Positions 32,317 to 40,965 are shown, counted from the stretch's first letter. The stretch: DNA of 44,801 bases from Azospirillum brasilense (GCF_003349955.1 NZ_QLKQ01000064.1:1-44801); one strand, 5' to 3'. Program-made: numbers and translations. The notes: a model not told the origin generated them from the sequence alone.

Positions 32317-33189
32317 TTACGACGTCGGGATGTAGTTGTGGCGTTGGCTCGCGTGCCAGGGGATGGCGAGCCGCTCGATCACGTCGATGACCCAGAAAAG
32401 CACCACCCCGATCAGCGCCAGCACCACCAGGGCCGCGAACATCAGGGGAAGTTCGAAATTGCCGATGGAGCGCTGCAGGACGAAGCCGATGCCGGAATTC
32501 GCCCCGACGAACTCGCCCACCACGGCGCCCACCACGGCCAGCGTGATCGACACCTTCAGGCCGGCGAAGATGGCCGGCAGGGCGTGCGGCAGGCTGACCA
32601 TGCGGAAGGTCTGAAGGCGCGTCGCCTTCATGGACTTGGCGAGGTCCATCATGTCGCCGTCCACCGACTTGAAGCCCTGCACCGCCGACACGACGATGGG
32701 GAAGAAAGCCAGCAGGAAGGCGGAAATCACCTTGGGCAGCAGCCCGAAGCCGAACCACACCACGAACAGCGGCGCGATGGCGACCTTCGGGATCGACTGC
32801 GAGAAGACCAGCAGCGGGTAGACGTAGGATTCCACCGTCTTCGACCCGGCGATCAGCATGGCGATGGGAATGCCGAACAGCACCGACAGGGCGAAGCCGC
32901 CCAAGGTCGCCAGCGTGGTCGGCACCGACGCGGCCAGGAGCTGGTCCCAGTCCGCGGCGAGCGCCAGGGCGACGTCGCCCGGTTTCGGTATCAGATAGGG
33001 CGGGATCGCGAAGATCCGCACCGACAGGTCCCACAGGACGGTCAGGACCACCAGGAACAGCACCGGCCGGAACCAGCCGGAATTGAGCAGGCGCAGCAGC
33101 GTGGCACCCGCCCCGCCCCGTCGCGCCGCCGTTCCCGAAGCGGGACCGCCACGGGACGCATTCCCGTGAGCCGCCGCATCGACAGCCAT
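32317..33189 (-). CDS. ABC transporter permease (SsuC/ThiX type)
   Basis: 290 residues, about six membrane helices (PVLFLVVLTVLWDLSVRIF, TLATLGGFALSVLFGIPIAM, and others). The coupling loop with the EAA-type motif is KSMKATRLQTFRMVSLPHA, followed by LPAIFAGLKVSITLAVVGAV. The start at 33189 is preceded by GGGGGAGGAGGAG. First gene of the seven-gene operon; the promoter and a palindromic operator lie 45-90 nt upstream. Confidence 0.9.
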   Translation of the reverse strand: MAVDAAAHGNASRGGPASGTAARRGGAGATLLRLLNSGWFRPVLFLVVLTVLWDLSVRIFAIPPYLIPKPGDVALALAADWDQLLAASVPTTLATLGGFALSVLFGIPIAMLIAGSKTVESYVYPLLVFSQSIPKVAIAPLFVVWFGFGLLPKVISAFLLAFFPIVVSAVQGFKSVDGDMMDLAKSMKATRLQTFRMVSLPHALPAIFAGLKVSITLAVVGAVVGEFVGANSGIGFVLQRSIGNFELPLMFAALVVLALIGVVLFWVIDVIERLAIPWHASQRHNYIPTS

Positions 33190-33232
33190 CGCTCCTCCTC
33201 CCCCGGTCGTTGCGGCGCCAAGGCGAGGCGCT

Positions 33233-33254
33233 CTTTTAACCGGCTGGTTAAAAG
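33233..33254. promoter_or_regulatory. 22-bp perfect palindrome, probable TetR operator
   Basis: CTTTTAACC-GGCT-GGTTAAAAG. It is reminiscent of the RutR site TTGACCAnnTGGTCAA in spacing and half-site shape. It overlaps the inferred -10 hexamer of the transporter operon and lies between that operon and the TetR gene. Confidence 0.7.
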
Positions 33255-33280
33255 TAAGCCCGGCGCGGCAAAGCGGTCAA
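33251..33280 (-). promoter_or_regulatory. Sigma-70-type promoter of the seven-gene operon
   Basis: On the minus strand, -35 TTGACC (33280-33275) and -10 TTACTT (33257-33252) are separated by 17 nt. The -10 overlaps the palindrome, so a bound repressor would block it. The predicted start is about 50-60 nt before the permease ATG. Confidence 0.55.
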
Positions 33281-33346
33281 CCCTGCCAAAGAGGTAGGAC
33301 GGATGGTCAGGTATGCGAATTGTTCATGATGAAACCACCAGCGGAT

Positions 33347-34045
33347 TCACGCCCGCAGCGACGACAGGATCAGCTCCACCATATGGTCCAGCCGCTCCGC
33401 CTTGGCCTCCTCGGCCAGCAGATCGCGGCCGAAGATGACCGACAGGGTGTGGACGTTGGACAGGTAGAAATAGGATTGCCCGGCGATGGAGATGTAGAGC
33501 TGCACCGGGTCCACCCCCGCCCGGAAGATCCCGGTGGCGATGCCCCGTTCCAGCACGTCGGCGATCATCTGCACGAAGGGCGAATGCATGGCGTGCACCT
33601 TGTCGGAGGTCTTCAGCAGCTCCGCCCGGTGCAGATTCTCGATGTTCAGCAGCGCCATGAACTCGGGATGGTCGAGGAAATACTGCCAGGTGAAGTGGAT
33701 CAGCCGGGCGATGGCGGCAGGCGGGTCCAGCGTCTCCAGGCTCAGCGTGCGTTCGGTGGCGCGGATGTGCTCGTAGGCGCCCTCCAGCACCGCCAGATAC
33801 AGGCTCTCCTTGTTGCCGACATGGTAGTAGAGCATGCGCTTGTTGGTGCCGGCGACCTCGGCGATCCGCTCCACGCGGGCGCCGCCCAGCCCATGGCGCG
33901 CGAACTCCTCCGTCGCGGCGGCGAGGATGCGGGCGCGGGTGCCCTCCGGATCGCGGGTGACCTTGGCGGGCTTGGCCGGCTTGATTGGGGCCGGCTTGGA
34001 TGTGGAAGCGGAAACGGTCTTCTTCGGGTCGGTCAGCGTGTCCAT
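33347..34045 (-). CDS. TetR family regulator, RutR-like
   Basis: 232 residues from ATG 34045 (GAGG 9 nt upstream; ATG 34063 lacks a site). A Lys/Pro-rich N-terminus precedes the TetR DNA-binding domain (about 32-78: RILAAATEEFARHGLGG, RVERIAEVAGTNKRMLYYHV). The ligand domain (WQYFLDHPEFMALLNIENLH) resembles the YcdC/RutR C-terminal domain, whose E. coli member senses uracil or thymine. Co-directional with and just upstream of the seven-gene operon; a perfect palindrome on that promoter is the probable binding site. Confidence 0.88.
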   Translation of the reverse strand: MDTLTDPKKTVSASTSKPAPIKPAKPAKVTRDPEGTRARILAAATEEFARHGLGGARVERIAEVAGTNKRMLYYHVGNKESLYLAVLEGAYEHIRATERTLSLETLDPPAAIARLIHFTWQYFLDHPEFMALLNIENLHRAELLKTSDKVHAMHSPFVQMIADVLERGIATGIFRAGVDPVQLYISIAGQSYFYLSNVHTLSVIFGRDLLAEEAKAERLDHMVELILSSLRA

Positions 34046-34137
34046 CCAGGCCGGTCCTCGCATGGCGCGGCCGGAGGGCGAGCCGCAATGCCTTCCAATG
34101 TGGAGCATATCAGCCGAAACGGAAAGACGAAGCGGCG

Positions 34138-36450
34138 CTACCGACTCAAGAGCGTCGCGCCGCGCCAGATGCCGGGCTGCATCGCGCCGGCGGCGTCGAT
34201 GGCCGCCCCCGGACCGTCCTGGATGCCGCCGCGGAACTGCCCGACATGGCGGGTGCCGCCGCGCATCGACAATTCGCCCGGCCCCGCCGGAAGCCGGTCC
34301 ACCACCACGCCGTTGAACCGCTCGCCGTTGGTGAAGGCCAGCTCGCCATGGCCGTCCACCCGGCCCTGGCGGACCTCGCCCGCGTAGGAATCGCCGTTGG
34401 CGAAGCGGTAGACGCCCGGCCCGTTCGGCACGGCGTTCACGAAGGCCCCCTCGAAGCGGTCGCCGGACGGGAATCCCAGGACGCCGTAGCCGGACATCTG
34501 GTCGTCCTTCCACTCCCCCTCATAGACCTGACCGTTGGCGAAGCGGTAGACGCCGACGCCGTTGCGGCTGATCGTGCCCTGAAGGGAGAAGTTGCCCAAC
34601 CCGCGGTTCCACGCCCCCTCATAGACGTCGCCGTTGGGGAAGCGGTGGACCCCGTAGCCCGACTCCCCGCCGCGGGCCTGACCGGCGGCGCGGCGGGCGG
34701 CGGCCTGGGCCTCGCGCGCCTTCGCCTCGGCCCCGCGCCCGGCGGTGGCGGACCGCGACGCGCGGGCGGCGGCGTTGCGCCCCGCCTGCACGGCGTCGCG
34801 GTAGGGTTCGGCCAGCCCGGCGAGGACCGGGTCCGCGCCGGACGCCGAGCGGCCCGCGGCGCTTTCCCCGCTGCTGTCGGGAAGGGCGGCCAGCCGCGTC
34901 GGACCGGTCGTTCCGGACAGCGCGCCGGCCACCGGATCGACGTCGTTGCGGACCACCGTGGGCGGCGGGTAGGCGCTGGGCGCCGCACCTCCCATGGATA
35001 CAGCCTCTCCCGACCGGCCCGCCAGCGTCCCGGTGGTGACGTAGCCCTCCTGCCCCGACGAATCCCGCACCAGCACCCAGCCGGAGTCCGGTGCCGCCTG
35101 GAGCAGCGTCACCCGCTGCCCCTGCTCCAGATCGCGCAGGCTGCGCGCGCCCAGAACCGGGCGTGCGAACAGGTTGGCGTCGCGCGCCACCGTGTAGACG
35201 CCGGGAGCCAGCATCGCCGGCTGGGGCGGTTGCTGGGGCGTCGTCGGTTGGGAGGAGGCGACCGGCACCTCCTCCGGCTTGGCGAGGTTGCTGGCGAAGG
35301 CGAAGCCGGTCTTGCCGTCCTGCTCGACGCGCAGCCAGCCGCCGTTGCGGCGGGTCCGCCCGGTGACCGTGACCTCGCTGTCGTGACGCAGCGTGCCGAC
35401 GACCACCGCCTTGGTGTCGGGACCGGCACGCAGGTTGGTGTCGCGCGTCACCACCCGCTTCTCGTTCAGCGGGTCCACCTCCACCTCGGCGACCGCCGGA
35501 GCGGCGGGCTTTTCCTCCGCCTTCTGCGGCAGCGGCTTGGGTTCGATCGGCTTGGGTTCTATTGACTTGGATTCGGCCGGCTTCGGTTCGGGGGCCGTCG
35601 CCTCCACGGCGGGCGGCGCCTCCTCCGTTCGGGCAACGACGGGGGCGGACGGCGCGCGCGGGCCGGGCACCAGCACAAGATCCGTGCCCAGCCGGTCCTG
35701 AAGCCAGGGGTGCTGCGTCCCCCGCGTGCGTCCGACGACGGTGCGGGCGACCTCGGCCAGCGCGTCGCGCAGCGGCACGCCCGGCTTGACCATCTCCTGC
35801 GCCAGGGCGGCGGAGAAGGCGTCGGCCCCCTTGCCGGACGCCGTGGCGGGCGGGGTGCCGGGCCGGTGCGAATAGACGACGAACAGGTTGTCGAGCGCCG
35901 CCGGGGCGGCCAGCGCCGGCTTGACGGAGCGCCCCTCCTCGCCCATCGCCGAAGCCAGCCGGTCGGCCAGCGGGTGGGCGGGCACCGGGTCGAACACGGC
36001 GACGGCCTTGCGCCCGCTGCGCTGGATCTCCTTCAGCGCGTAGTCCAGCTCGATGGTGTCGAAGATCACGTCGTATTCGGAGCCGGGCTTGGCGTCCACC
36101 GGCACCAGGAAGCCCTTGGCCGACAGGCTCAGCGCCACGCCGGAGTAATAGAGGAAGCCCAGGTCGGCCTGCCCCAGCGCGTCCTGGAAGCGGGTCAGCG
36201 CCGCGACCATGCCGCGGTGATCGAGGTTCTCGGCGGCGGTGACGGTGAAGCCGGCGCGGCGCAGCGCGTCGGCGACGACCGCCGCGTTGGCGCCCACCCC
36301 GGCGGCCGGGCCGCCCTCCTGGTATTGCGCGTTGCCGATCACCAGCGCGACGCGCTTGTCGTCGGCGAACGCCCGAGGGGCGAGAGCGGTGTTCGCCGTC
36401 ACCAGGACCAGCGCAACAGTCCAAACGGCGCTCCGGGGCCAGCGCAACAC
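34138..36450 (-). CDS. Pseudo-caspase with SH3 domains and MORN repeats
   Basis: 770 residues from GTG 36450, with GGAGG 8 nt upstream (GTG 36465 is an alternative). Signal peptide about 1-29. A caspase-like fold (33 to about 270: RVALVIGNAQY, LDHRGMVAALTRFQ, GFLVPVDAKPG) in which the catalytic His position reads YYSGVA (Val105 instead of the usual AGHG His) and the Cys position reads FDPVPAHP (Val156 instead of LDACRNNP Cys). A Glu/Pro/Lys-rich linker follows, then two bacterial SH3 domains (TNLRAGPDTKAVVVGTL and ANLFARPVLGARSLRDL), then a C-terminal row of MORN repeats (GVYRFANGQVYEGEW, GVLGFPSGDRFEGAF, GVYRFANGDSYAGEV). Presumably periplasmic. It probably has no protease activity and acts by binding. 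Confidence 0.85.
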   Translation of the reverse strand: MLRWPRSAVWTVALVLVTANTALAPRAFADDKRVALVIGNAQYQEGGPAAGVGANAAVVADALRRAGFTVTAAENLDHRGMVAALTRFQDALGQADLGFLYYSGVALSLSAKGFLVPVDAKPGSEYDVIFDTIELDYALKEIQRSGRKAVAVFDPVPAHPLADRLASAMGEEGRSVKPALAAPAALDNLFVVYSHRPGTPPATASGKGADAFSAALAQEMVKPGVPLRDALAEVARTVVGRTRGTQHPWLQDRLGTDLVLVPGPRAPSAPVVARTEEAPPAVEATAPEPKPAESKSIEPKPIEPKPLPQKAEEKPAAPAVAEVEVDPLNEKRVVTRDTNLRAGPDTKAVVVGTLRHDSEVTVTGRTRRNGGWLRVEQDGKTGFAFASNLAKPEEVPVASSQPTTPQQPPQPAMLAPGVYTVARDANLFARPVLGARSLRDLEQGQRVTLLQAAPDSGWVLVRDSSGQEGYVTTGTLAGRSGEAVSMGGAAPSAYPPPTVVRNDVDPVAGALSGTTGPTRLAALPDSSGESAAGRSASGADPVLAGLAEPYRDAVQAGRNAAARASRSATAGRGAEAKAREAQAAARRAAGQARGGESGYGVHRFPNGDVYEGAWNRGLGNFSLQGTISRNGVGVYRFANGQVYEGEWKDDQMSGYGVLGFPSGDRFEGAFVNAVPNGPGVYRFANGDSYAGEVRQGRVDGHGELAFTNGERFNGVVVDRLPAGPGELSMRGGTRHVGQFRGGIQDGPGAAIDAAGAMQPGIWRGATLLSR

Positions 36451-36692
36451 GTCGATACCCTCCACTTCAAACCTTCTTTGACCACCCCTTTAGGGAGTCA
36501 CGGGCCGCGGCGGCTGTAACGAATTTGGTCGAAGCCGCCAGCGGCCTCCTGTTTTCGGGCCGTCCGCTCCGCAGATCGCCATGCCTTGAACGGCCAAGTC
36601 TAGCGCATTGGCCCAACACCGATTTCTGCAATTTCGGGGGCGCCGGGGTCCCATCCGCAGACGGTGCGTCCCACCAACGAACGCGCGCGGAG

Positions 36693-39440
36693 TCAGTTCA
36701 GATCGCGGGCCACCCGCAACCCATCGGCGAAATAGCGCACGTCGGCGTCGTAGCCGATGCGGGCGGTGACGGCGATGGCGTCCTGCCCGTCCCGCCAGGA
36801 GCCGCCGCGCAGCACCCGCTTGCGACAGTCGCCCTCCGTCCAGGCGCCGCCGTCCGCCGGGGCGCCCTTGTAGCCGGGGTTCCAGCAGTCGGCGACCCAC
36901 TCCGCCACCCCGCCGCTGGTGTCGTAGAGGCCGAAGGCGTTGGGCTGGAAGCTGCCGACCGGCGCCGGCAGGGAGCGGTCGGCGGCCCCGCCGCAGTCGC
37001 GGCAGTTGGCCAGCCGCGCCCCCGGCGTCAGGCTGTCCCCCCAGGCGAAGCGCGCCGCGCTGCCGCCGCGCGCCGCGTATTCCCATTCGGCCTCGCTGGG
37101 CAGGCGGTAGCGCTGGCCGGTCTTGCGGCTGAGCCACTCGGTGTAGGCCAGCGCGTCCTCCACATGGATGTTGTGGACCGGCGTGTCGTCGGAGGGGTTG
37201 CGCATCCGCGGCATGGCGGCGCAGCCGCCGCCCTCCACGCAGGCCCGCCAGTTGGCGACCGTCACCTCGTAGACCCCGATGGCGAAGGGCTTGGCGAAGG
37301 TGACGCGGTGGGGAGGACGCTGGCTGGCATCGCCGCGCTCGCTGCCCATGACGAAGCTGCCGGCGGGGATGCGCATCATCGGCGGGCAGGCCGGGCAGTC
37401 CTGGAAGCTGCTGCCGTTGCCCTGCGCCCGCCCCTGCGAGCCCCCCGGCTGGACCGGTGCGGCGAGTGCCAGCCGCTGACGGTCCTCCGGCCCGGCGGGG
37501 CGCAGCGCGGGGCCGCGAACGAAGCCCTGCACGCCGCCTTGATTTCCGTCCTCCAGGGCCACCCGATACCAGTCGGCGTCGGCCACCCGGCCCAGCACCC
37601 GCACCGCGCCGTCCTTGGCCAGGGCGCCGACCCGTTCCGACCGCGCGTCCGGCCCGGCGCGCAACTCCGCGTCGGCGACGGCGACGTACATCCCCTCCCC
37701 GGCGGTGTCGAGCTGGAGTTCCGGCGGCGGAGACGCCTTGCCGCCGGGTGATCCATTGCCCGTTCCATTGCCAGACGAGCCGCTGTTTCCCGCCCCGCCC
37801 GCCGGGGTGGCGGCCGCGACCTTGGCCGATTCGGCGCGCAGCCGGTTCAGCCGGTCGCGCGCCGGGGCGGCGAAGGGGCCGGTGCCGAACAGCCGCAGGA
37901 AGGCGTCGAGCGCGTCGGCGTCGCGGCTGTCGCGCACGCGGCGCCACAGCGATTCCTCCAGATCGGCCTGCGGCGGCGCGGCGCCGGCCTCCTCGACCTC
38001 CAGAAGCGCGCTCATCGTCGTGCGCCCGCCGCGCCCGTCCTCGACCAGCACGCTGAACACCCCGGCGCGGCCGGCCGGCGCCCGCTCCGGGTCGAAGGTC
38101 AGCGCCGTAAGCCGCTCCGGCGCCAGCTTATCGCCGGGCTTCAGCGGGGTGGTGCCGTCGCGCACCTTGCCGCGTTCCGGAACGGCGCTGACGGTGAAGG
38201 TTAGCGGATCGCCGTCCGGATCGGTCGGCACCTCCAGCCGCAGGCTGTTGACGACGGCGCGCACGCTGCGCTCGGCGACGGCGACCGGCGGGCGGTTGCT
38301 CGGCTTGATGACGATCGGCACGGCGCCCCGCGCCACCCCGCCGCGCCCGTCCATCACCGCGAACTCGAAGCTGCCGGCGTCGCCGAGGTGGGTGGCGTCG
38401 GCGCGGAAGGTCGCGGCGGTGAGCTGGTCGAGCGTCAGATAGTCGCCGATCAGCACCACCCGGTCGCCGATGCGCACCCCGCCGCCGCGCGGCAGGCCGG
38501 TCACCTGGGCGAAGAGCTGGTCGTTGTCGGGATCGCTGGGCCGCGCGATGCCCAGCCCCTCCGTCCCGCCGCGGTCGAAGACCTCCAGCGTCTTGAAGGC
38601 GGCGAGCTGCGGCGGCCGGTTCTCCGGCAGCGGGTTGAAGTAGAAGGGGGCGGCGCCCAGCGAGCCGTAGAGGAAGGGCTCCTGCCGGCCCTGGGTGACC
38701 TGCATCACATCGTCGCGCACGCGGCGGAAGAACAGGCTCAGCTCCAGCCCCGGCACGTCGAAGTTCTTCAGCAGCGACGCGGTGTAGGGGCTGTGGTCGC
38801 CCTGCCCGTCCTCGGCCACCGCGTCGGCGCGGGTGGCCATGGCGACCAGCGTGTCGGTCGGCGTGTCGTCGACGCGGGCAAAGCCGGAATGCACCTCCGT
38901 CTTCTTGGTGCCCGACCGCACCAGCCGGTCGGCGAAGGGGTTGTTGCGGCAGGCGTCCAGAATCAGGATGCCCAGTTTGCGCGCCTGGGCCAGTTCGCCC
39001 ATCGGCAGGTTCAGCGGCAGCGCCTCGTAGACCAGATCGCGCTCGCGCTCCAGCCGGGCGTCGGCGGGGATCAGGAAGTTGGTGCCGCCGACCTGCATGC
39101 CGTGGCCGGCGAAATAGAGCAGCGCCACGTCGGCCTGCGCCGCCTGGATGCCGAAGCCGCGCAGCGCTTCGGCCATGCCGCGGTTGTCGAGGTCGTAGCG
39201 CTCGTCGACCGTAAAGCCCAGCTTGCGCAGGGCCGCCGACATGGCGCGGGCGTCGTTGCGCGGGTTGGGCAGTTCGGTGGCGTGGCGGTAGGCACCGACA
39301 CCGATGACCAGCGCGATGCGCTGCTCCGGCGCGGGCGCCGCCAGGCCGGGCGCCACCCACCCCGCCACGGCCAGCAGCAGGCCGGCGGTGATCGCCAGGA
39401 CGAGACGGAGGGAGACGAGACGGCAAAGACGCGCAGCCAT
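36693..39440 (-). CDS. Caspase-family protease fused to SH3 and sulfatase-modifying-factor-like domain
   Basis: 915 residues from ATG 39440 (GTG 39446 is an alternative). Signal peptide about 1-36. The caspase domain (41 to about 275) keeps both catalytic residues, His113 (YFAGHGMQVGG) and Cys164 (LILDACRNNPF). Next come cadherin/Ig-like segments (RPPVAVAERSVRAVV, DPDGDPLTFTVSAVP), a Gly/Ser linker, an SH3 domain (AELRAGPDARSERVGAL), and from about 660 an SUMF1/FGE-like domain (RIPAGSFVMGSERGDASQ, FAIGVYEVTVANWRACV, LPSEAEWEYAARGGSAARFAW cut here, VLRGGSWRDG). FGE-like domains in such proteins often bind rather than modify substrates. The 227-nt gap to the pseudo-caspase downstream holds no clear terminator, so co-expression is possible. 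Confidence 0.88.
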   Translation of the reverse strand: MAARLCRLVSLRLVLAITAGLLLAVAGWVAPGLAAPAPEQRIALVIGVGAYRHATELPNPRNDARAMSAALRKLGFTVDERYDLDNRGMAEALRGFGIQAAQADVALLYFAGHGMQVGGTNFLIPADARLERERDLVYEALPLNLPMGELAQARKLGILILDACRNNPFADRLVRSGTKKTEVHSGFARVDDTPTDTLVAMATRADAVAEDGQGDHSPYTASLLKNFDVPGLELSLFFRRVRDDVMQVTQGRQEPFLYGSLGAAPFYFNPLPENRPPQLAAFKTLEVFDRGGTEGLGIARPSDPDNDQLFAQVTGLPRGGGVRIGDRVVLIGDYLTLDQLTAATFRADATHLGDAGSFEFAVMDGRGGVARGAVPIVIKPSNRPPVAVAERSVRAVVNSLRLEVPTDPDGDPLTFTVSAVPERGKVRDGTTPLKPGDKLAPERLTALTFDPERAPAGRAGVFSVLVEDGRGGRTTMSALLEVEEAGAAPPQADLEESLWRRVRDSRDADALDAFLRLFGTGPFAAPARDRLNRLRAESAKVAAATPAGGAGNSGSSGNGTGNGSPGGKASPPPELQLDTAGEGMYVAVADAELRAGPDARSERVGALAKDGAVRVLGRVADADWYRVALEDGNQGGVQGFVRGPALRPAGPEDRQRLALAAPVQPGGSQGRAQGNGSSFQDCPACPPMMRIPAGSFVMGSERGDASQRPPHRVTFAKPFAIGVYEVTVANWRACVEGGGCAAMPRMRNPSDDTPVHNIHVEDALAYTEWLSRKTGQRYRLPSEAEWEYAARGGSAARFAWGDSLTPGARLANCRDCGGAADRSLPAPVGSFQPNAFGLYDTSGGVAEWVADCWNPGYKGAPADGGAWTEGDCRKRVLRGGSWRDGQDAIAVTARIGYDADVRYFADGLRVARDLN

Positions 39441-39699
39441 GGTCACCCCATGCCATGGTCACCGGACGGCGGAGCGGGAACGCTCACACGTTCCAATCCC
39501 TCCAGTATTTGGCCGCGCCACCCGGAACAAGAGGACAAAACCGGCTAAGGGCTTCCCGCAGGCGGGGGCATGGCCATCCGCAAGAAAGACGGGGCCGGCG
39601 GCGGGCGGCGCGGCGAATGCGCGAGCCGGGGCTATGTTGTGCTTTCCCTTTGCCCGAAAGGTTTCTATATGACCCCTTCGACAACACAGGGATCATGCC

Positions 39700-39960
39700 A
39701 TGCCGCCCGCCAAGCCGACGGTCGCCAAGATGACCGAAACCGAAATCGCCCGTGTGCAGAGCTATCTGCGCAAGACGCTCGGCAACGACAAGATCATCAT
39801 CCAGCCGCCCGAGAAGGCCGGCCAGTCCGCAGAAGTCATGCTGGGCGATGAGTTCGTCGGCACCCTGCACCGTGACGTGGACGAGGGTGAGGTCTCCTAC
39901 GCCCTGCACGTCGTCATCCTGGAAGAAGACCTGCCGGCAGCCCCGACGGCCCGTCGCTGA
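39700..39960 (+). CDS. DUF3126 family protein
   Basis: 86 residues; ATG 39700 with AGGG 6 nt upstream. Sequence landmarks: TEIARVQSYLRKTLGNDKI, IIQPPEKAGQSAEVMLGDE, FVGTLHRDVDEGEVSYALH. This matches the small alphaproteobacterial DUF3126 family, which has no assigned function. It is cytoplasmic with no membrane segment. Divergent from the caspase-FGE gene and convergent with the membrane-protein gene at 40043. Confidence 0.85.
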   Translation: MPPAKPTVAKMTETEIARVQSYLRKTLGNDKIIIQPPEKAGQSAEVMLGDEFVGTLHRDVDEGEVSYALHVVILEEDLPAAPTARR

Positions 39961-39981
39961 GTCACGCCTTTCCAGCGCGGT

Positions 39982-40007
39982 CCTCTCCCGCCCCGTGGCG
40001 GGAGGGG
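39982..40007. terminator. GC-rich hairpin between convergent genes
   Basis: CTCCCGCC (39985-39992), loop CCGT, GGCGGGAG (39997-40004), extendable to 11 pairs with a G-U pair. There is no T-run on either side, so it is either a weak terminator or a structured 3' end shared by the DUF3126 gene and the convergent membrane-protein gene. Confidence 0.45.
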
Positions 40008-40042
40008 CGTCTGCGCATCGGCGATGTCAAGCTTAGCGCCCC

Positions 40043-40654
40043 TCAGCCCGGCCGGCTGTGGCGGCGCAGTTCCGCAGCCAGTCCGGCCATCAGCGTCTCG
40101 CCACCCGACAGGGTGAGGCCGCGGACCAGGACCAGCGCCGGCAGATGGTTCCGGCGCAGCAGAAGCAGCCGGTAGCCGGCGCGCGGACGCCGCCCCTTTC
40201 CGGGCTTTTCCTCCTCCATGTCCACATCCCCTCCGGCCAGCGCCAGTTCGCGTTCGTGCTGCTGCGGGGTCATCGTCTGGATGCGCGCCACGAACAGCGG
40301 GCGCTTGCCCTGCGGCGGGTAGAGCGCCACGCCGCGAATGGTGTTGTGCGGGATGAGCTGCCCATGGGCGGTCAACCCCTCCGGCGCCACGACCAGCCGG
40401 ACGGCGCTGCGCCTTGCGGCTCGCAGCAGCGTGATCACCCACATCAGCAGAAGCGGGATCGCGCACAGCATGCCCAGCCAGCGCAGCATGGAGGCCGCCG
40501 GCTCCAGGGTCAGTTCAGCGACCACGACGAAGCCGGCCAGCAGGATCGCCGCGTAGAGCAGATGGGCGAAGCGCTGGGGCGGCACGCTGGAGGGCGACGC
40601 CTCGAACACCGTTGACTGCCCCTTGTCCTCGCGGGAGATCTCGACCTCGGGCAT
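40043..40654 (-). CDS. Membrane protein of unknown function, two helices plus PH-like domain
   Basis: 203 residues from ATG 40654 (GAGG about 9 nt upstream). Two membrane helices (about 29-50 and 56-77) are followed by a cytoplasmic beta-rich part (SAVRLVVAPEGLTAHGQLIP, TIRGVALYPPQGKRPLF) that looks like the PH-like domain of bacterial YdbT/DUF304-type membrane proteins, with a charged insertion (DMEEEKPGKGRRPRAGYR). The family match is by pattern only. Convergent with the DUF3126 gene. Confidence 0.7.
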   Translation of the reverse strand: MPEVEISREDKGQSTVFEASPSSVPPQRFAHLLYAAILLAGFVVVAELTLEPAASMLRWLGMLCAIPLLLMWVITLLRAARRSAVRLVVAPEGLTAHGQLIPHNTIRGVALYPPQGKRPLFVARIQTMTPQQHERELALAGGDVDMEEEKPGKGRRPRAGYRLLLLRRNHLPALVLVRGLTLSGGETLMAGLAAELRRHSRPG

Positions 40655-40746
40655 CCCGTCCGCATCCTCGTCACGCCGCGCAGGCCGTCCTAATACCTCC
40701 GACGCGCGCAACTTGCCAGCGGGGCGGCGTCCGGCATTCCAGGCAC

Positions 40747-40766
40747 CTGTCCGGACATCCGGACAG
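40747..40766. promoter_or_regulatory. Perfect 20-bp palindrome
   Basis: CTGTCCGGA-CA-TCCGGACAG, 9-bp arms around 2 nt, about 95-110 nt upstream of the membrane-protein gene at 40654. The size and symmetry suit a dimeric repressor. The regulator is unknown. Confidence 0.45.
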
Positions 40767-40918
40767 CCGCGGCGCGGGGAGGCTCCGCAGAATTGCGGAA
40801 ATCCGCCCTTCCGCGCCCTGGCCAAGCTCTGGCACGGGCATTGCTTTCCATGGCAACGAAGCGTCCCGTGGCCGCGTCGTTCCCTGTGGCCATGGCGGCG
40901 ATTCCTCCAAAGCATCTG

Positions 40919-40965
40919 GCCGGCCGCACCGTTGTTTCCATGACGGGTGCGACCGGCACTTTTTT
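40919..40965 (+). terminator. Intrinsic terminator-like hairpin with no assigned gene
   Basis: GCCGGCCGCACC (40919-40930) pairs with GGTGCGACCGGC (40946-40957) with one C-A mismatch, followed by ACTTTTTT on the plus strand. No plus-strand gene ends nearby; on the minus strand it lies just past the cupin stop but lacks a T-run. It could end an unannotated plus-strand small RNA. Confidence 0.5.

Noticed and set aside
34138..36450. Loss of caspase catalytic residues as a sequencing error or frameshift
   Set aside because: The sequence on both sides of each site stays in frame and keeps fold landmarks, and two separate sites are changed by substitution, so true degeneration is more likely.
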